This document shows positions 61,171 through 64,000 of a DNA stretch of 64,000 nucleotides, one piece after another. The DNA is from JBJYIN01 sp046237015. Its GTDB lineage: Bacteria; Pseudomonadota; Gammaproteobacteria; Enterobacterales; Enterobacteriaceae. The stretch is taken from assembly GCF_046237015.1 (NCBI RefSeq), contig NZ_JBJYIN010000001.1:310001-374000 (forward strand), written 5' to 3'. How positions within the stretch are numbered: the first letter of the stretch is position 1; every line of letters starts with the position of its first letter. A program made the translations under genes and the position numbers. The notes beneath the pieces were generated by a model. The model saw only the letters and a list, made by a program, of their open reading frames with translations. It had not been told where the DNA came from and made no database searches.

Positions 61171-61650
61171 ATGACACCCGCAGTTAAGTTACTCGAAAAA
61201 AACAAAATCGCGTTTACGCTACACAGTTACCATCACGACAGTGAAGAAACCAATTTCGGTGAAGAAGCTGCAAAGAAGCTGGGATTAAATAAAGATCAAG
61301 TCTATAAAACGCTACTGGTCTCCCTGAATGGTGATGCGAAAAATCTGGCCGTCGCCGTAACGCCCGTTGCCGGACTGTTGGATTTAAAGAAAGTCGCCCG
61401 AGCGCTATCTGCAAAAAAAGCCGATATGGCTGACCCGGCGATTGCTCAACGGGTCACAGGTTACCTGGTCGGCGGCATTAGCCCGTTAGGGCAAAAAAAA
61501 TTGCTGCCAACCGTCATTGATGAACCGGCTCGCCAGTTTGGTACTATTTTTATTTCTGGCGGTAAACGGGGACTGGATATTGAACTCGCCGCTGATGATT
61601 TGGCGCGTTTATTACGCGCGACCTTTGCTGATATTGCCAAGCTCGATTGA
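61171..61650 (+). CDS. ybaK: Cys-tRNA(Pro)/Cys-tRNA(Cys) deacylase YbaK
   Basis: The 159-residue enzyme hydrolyses cysteine wrongly attached to tRNA(Pro). The conserved Lys (in DQVYKTLLV) and the GGISPLGQKK segment are present, and the length equals E. coli YbaK. Frames opening at 61069 inside ybaP are rejected; the ATG at 61171 gives MTPAVKLLEKNKI. It is 31 bases after ybaP and probably cotranscribed. Confidence 0.96.
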   Translation: MTPAVKLLEKNKIAFTLHSYHHDSEETNFGEEAAKKLGLNKDQVYKTLLVSLNGDAKNLAVAVTPVAGLLDLKKVARALSAKKADMADPAIAQRVTGYLVGGISPLGQKKLLPTVIDEPARQFGTIFISGGKRGLDIELAADDLARLLRATFADIAKLD

Positions 61651-61686
61651 TCACGCCGAATTAATACAGAATTAAAGTGAAGCAGA

Positions 61687-61722
61687 TAGCAGAGGACTCC
61701 ACGGCCAGTGTGTCCCCTGCTA
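61687..61722. terminator. Hairpin between ybaK and the pectinase gene
   Basis: TAGCAGAGGAC pairs with GTCCCCTGCTA (one mismatch) between the convergent stops. There is no T run, so it is only a probable transcript end. Confidence 0.5.
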
Positions 61723-61737
61723 CCGCTTCATAACAGA

Positions 61738-63120
61738 TTACCGATCGACTTTCGCCCCTTTATCCAACTGCATCGCCGACCCTTCTTTCACATTCAGCGT
61801 CAGACCTTTGGTTTGCAGTTCTGCATTCCTGACACGAATGCCTTTATCCGCATCAATACGCACGTTAGCAAAATGGAAACCGCTGAGCGGCGCTTCCGGC
61901 ACGCCAATAATGTATGCCGCGGCCTTAGTCTTGCCAGTCGACTCCAGATTCTCGATGGTCACATTGCTGAAATGTGGCGTCTTGTACTGATCAAACGGCT
62001 GCGCAGGATCGGTATCTGGTGGGTAAATCTGCTCACCCATCGTGAAGCCGCCTTCGGCCAACATCTTGTCTACCTCAGCCTGCACGATTGGCGCAGCTTT
62101 GTAGTAAGCGGCAAAGACCAGCGGAATTTCGACATCCACCATCTTGGTATTGCGATAGGTAATATTTTTCACCTCTCCGCCTTTACCACGATTAGTTTTT
62201 ATACGAATACCGTACATGGAGCCTTCGAACTGGTTATTTTCAACCAGCACATTATTCACGCCACCGGAAGTTTCGCTACCGATGGAGATACCTCGCCCTT
62301 GCTTGAGGATATTGTTGGCGATATAGATATTATCCACGACGCCGTTCGGGAAGCGGCTATCCGGCTTCTCGGCCTTTATCGCGATATGGTCGTCATTACA
62401 GTCGATATAGTTGTTGGTAATACGGATGTTCTGGCTGTCGATCGGGTCAATCGCATCCGTATTTGGCGCATGCCACGGCGACAGAATCCGTGTGCCGTTC
62501 ACATCCACATCATGCGAATAACGCATCACAACGTGGAAACTCGGGGAATGGGTTAACGTAACGCCGTCCACCAGCACATTGCTTGAACTTTTGATATAAA
62601 TCAGACGTGGGCGGTCGGTGCCGCCTTTCTTGCCAGTGGCACGAATATTGGCACGCCAGCGCTCCCACCAGACAGCGCCTTGCCCATCAATGGTTCCTTG
62701 ACCAGTGATCGCCACATTCTGAGCATCCGCAATGCTGATAAAAGGAAGCCAGCCATTTTCCGCTTCAGCATATTTAGTTTTTTCTGTCGCCCGATACGCG
62801 GCTTCTTCGGTCGACGCAACGATGGTCGCGTCCTTTGCCAAATCTAGTCTGATGTTGCTTTTCAGGAACAGCGGATCGACCAGATAGTTTCCACGAGGAA
62901 CATGTACCGTTCCACCGCCCGTCGCCGCACAATCATCAATCGCTTTCTGGAAAGCTTGCGTATTTAGTGCGATCTGTAAGCGGTGGCCCTCGGCCCCGTA
63001 TTGCGTTACGTCACACACCTTATCAGGGAATTTTACTGAGCTGGCCGCTTGTGCCGCACCCGCTTGAATACCCAATGTGATGCAGGAAGCCATTAACGAC
63101 AGGGCAAGACCATTACGCAT
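61738..63120 (-). CDS. Secreted glycoside hydrolase family 28 (polygalacturonase-type)
   Basis: The 460-residue protein has a signal peptide ending AAQA at about residue 25 and a right-handed beta-helix pectinase domain of GH28. The catalytic signatures NTD (220-222), DD (243-244) and RIK (306-308) are in order; the third, usually GHG, is GRG (275-277), so the conserved histidine is replaced by Arg276. Substrate is probably polygalacturonate or a related pectin; it is much longer than and different from PehA. GAGG lies six bases before the ATG at 63120, and 26 earlier codons from 63198 are rejected as lying before the signal peptide. A KdgR-like site sits just upstream. Confidence 0.88.
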   Translation of the reverse strand: MRNGLALSLMASCITLGIQAGAAQAASSVKFPDKVCDVTQYGAEGHRLQIALNTQAFQKAIDDCAATGGGTVHVPRGNYLVDPLFLKSNIRLDLAKDATIVASTEEAAYRATEKTKYAEAENGWLPFISIADAQNVAITGQGTIDGQGAVWWERWRANIRATGKKGGTDRPRLIYIKSSSNVLVDGVTLTHSPSFHVVMRYSHDVDVNGTRILSPWHAPNTDAIDPIDSQNIRITNNYIDCNDDHIAIKAEKPDSRFPNGVVDNIYIANNILKQGRGISIGSETSGGVNNVLVENNQFEGSMYGIRIKTNRGKGGEVKNITYRNTKMVDVEIPLVFAAYYKAAPIVQAEVDKMLAEGGFTMGEQIYPPDTDPAQPFDQYKTPHFSNVTIENLESTGKTKAAAYIIGVPEAPLSGFHFANVRIDADKGIRVRNAELQTKGLTLNVKEGSAMQLDKGAKVDR

Positions 63121-63133
63121 ACTTAACCTCACT

Positions 63134-63161
63134 AAAAAATGAAATATCGTTTTAATAAAAT
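63134..63161 (-). promoter_or_regulatory. KdgR-like operator upstream of the pectinase
   Basis: The core AATGAAATATCGTTTTAAT (63138-63156) within A- and T-rich flanks fits the KdgR consensus, a TGAAAC/GTTTCA-type palindrome. KdgR represses pectin degradation genes in soft-rot bacteria until pectin breakdown products bind it. It lies about 18-36 bases before the start codon, where a bound repressor would block transcription. Confidence 0.65.
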
Positions 63162-63357
63162 ACCACTCATATTCCATTAAAAAACGAAAGGCGATCACGT
63201 TTTAGATGTATTCGTAATAATTACAATAAGGTAGGATTTTTTTCGTGCAATTGCACCATTTACAATCAGAGAAAACGATCGGTAATAGATATCAATCCAG
63301 ACAATGTGCTACACAGACAGGGCAGGAGACAGGAAAAAAGCAGGTTGTATGGCAAGT

Positions 63358-63380
63358 GGGCTGGCCTAAACAACCAGCCC
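63358..63380 (-). terminator. Hairpin after yjiA
   Basis: GGGCTGG pairs with CCAGCCC across nine bases, 17 bases after the yjiA stop. On the yjiA strand the following bases are mixed, so it is a moderate terminator candidate. Confidence 0.55.
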
Positions 63381-63396
63381 GAATAAGAAAATGGCG

Positions 63397-64000
63397 TTAT
63401 TCCATCAGGCGAGCAAACGCGTCACGAATATTCTGCTCGGGTAAATCCACACCAATAAATACGAGTACGCTTTTTCTTGTTTCATCAGGCTGCCATTCTC
63501 TATCCCAGTCAGCGCTATACAAACGTTGAACGCCCTGAAACAACAGACGCCGGTTATCACCCTCAATAGCCAGGATGCCTTTATAACGCAGCAAATTATC
63601 AGAGAATTGCAGAAGCAGATTTTCCATTACATCGGAAACCGCCTGAAGTTCAACGGCCTTATCGAGATACACGACAATCGAGTGAACATCATTCTGCGCA
63701 GGTGCAATAAAACGGAATACCGGCGTTTTCACCGCCAACTTATCATTGAGGATAAAACCTTCAATATTGAACAGCACGCCCAGATCGATATCACCCTGTA
63801 TCACGGGGTAAATCGGCGCTCGTGCATTGATACGCTGGAGACGCTGAATCAATACCTCATCTTCACCTGCAATATCGGTTTTAGTTATCAGTATACGGTC
63901 GGCATAACCGATCTGTGATTGGGCAATGGTAAACTGATCAAGCTGTTGCTGCGCGTGTACGGCATCCACCAGCGTAATAATGCCATCTAAGACAAAACGT
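63397..64000 (-). CDS. yjiA: G3E-family GTPase YjiA (CobW-like), C-terminal part (cut by window edge)
   Basis: The frame runs into the window end; the visible part covers roughly the last 200 residues. It contains DAVHAQQQLDQFTIAQSQIG and the guanine-specificity motif ITKTD, then the CobW C-terminal domain ending in SADWDREW. E. coli YjiA is a G3E GTPase that binds transition metals and may act as a metal insertase. The N-terminal P-loop and the CXCC metal motif lie outside the window, so the intactness of the GTPase core cannot be judged. The neighbouring pectinase faces the same way. Confidence 0.9.
   Translation of the reverse strand, partial: RFVLDGIITLVDAVHAQQQLDQFTIAQSQIGYADRILITKTDIAGEDEVLIQRLQRINARAPIYPVIQGDIDLGVLFNIEGFILNDKLAVKTPVFRFIAPAQNDVHSIVVYLDKAVELQAVSDVMENLLLQFSDNLLRYKGILAIEGDNRRLLFQGVQRLYSADWDREWQPDETRKSVLVFIGVDLPEQNIRDAFARLME

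Noticed and set aside
61708..62556. 282-codon plus-strand frame opposite the pectinase
   Set aside because: The minus strand has a complete GH28 protein with signal peptide and motifs, so this is a shadow frame.
1..64000. Search for tRNA, rRNA, CRISPR arrays, insertion sequences and prophage genes
   Set aside because: None was recognised; repeats seen are ERIC-type, short tandem arrays or hairpin elements, none with transposase genes or regular spacer-repeat structure.

Overview
The window looks like a chromosomal segment of a soft-rot plant-pathogenic enterobacterium, most likely Pectobacterium. Nearly every protein has an obvious Escherichia coli counterpart of the same length, while the right end carries a signal-peptide-bearing glycoside hydrolase family 28 pectinase preceded by a KdgR-like operator. 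ERIC repeats, typical of Enterobacterales, are present. I see no rRNA, tRNA, CRISPR array, insertion sequence or prophage. Identifications come from reading motifs and from remembered family sequences, not from database searches.

Layout. (1) 1-6.6 kb: a quinate/shikimate block on the minus strand (ydiL, a shikimate kinase, ydiM, ydiN, ydiB, the start of aroD) with a LysR regulator in its middle. (2) 7-21 kb: the E. coli 53-56 min neighbourhood: tmcA, yeaL, purC, bamC, dapA, then gcvR, bcp, bepA, yfgD, hda, uraA, upp, purM, purN and a yrbL homologue. (3) 21.9-27.4 kb: ybbP-ybbA against tesA-ybbO-ybbN. (4) 27.5-54.5 kb: yfaY, tyrP, yfaZ, the menaquinone genes menFDHBCE, an MFS permease joined to rcsD-rcsB, rcsC, gyrA, ubiG, nrdA-nrdB-yfaE. 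(5) 54.6-64 kb: qmcA-ybbJ, cueR, a small membrane protein gene, copA, ybaP, ybaK, the pectinase and the start-truncated yjiA. Blocks 3 and 5 are neighbours in E. coli, so block 4 sits at a lineage-specific junction.

How the genes work together. The left block would import quinate or shikimate and carry it to shikimate 3-phosphate, bypassing the feedback-regulated first step of aromatic synthesis. tyrP, menaquinone synthesis and the quinone methyltransferase ubiG all draw on or handle chorismate-derived products. rcsD-rcsB-rcsC form the envelope-stress phosphorelay. nrdA-nrdB-yfaE make and maintain class Ia ribonucleotide reductase under DnaA and NrdR-type sites. cueR and copA form a copper-export module.

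Most interesting observations: a complete -1 ribosomal frameshift signal inside copA (slippery heptamer, 5-nt spacer, 10-bp stem with a possible pseudoknot, immediate -1 stop) that would release a two-domain copper chaperone; a dispersed structured repeat in three intergenic regions whose hairpins keep pairing while their sequences differ; a shikimate kinase and LysR gene inserted in the ydi cluster; an MFS permease fused to the rcs operon; a 16-bp tandem duplication that creates a tiny upstream ORF overlapping the rcsB start; a possible micF-locus small RNA; CUG initiation of hda; and degenerate 17-bp tandem repeats in front of purM and qmcA.
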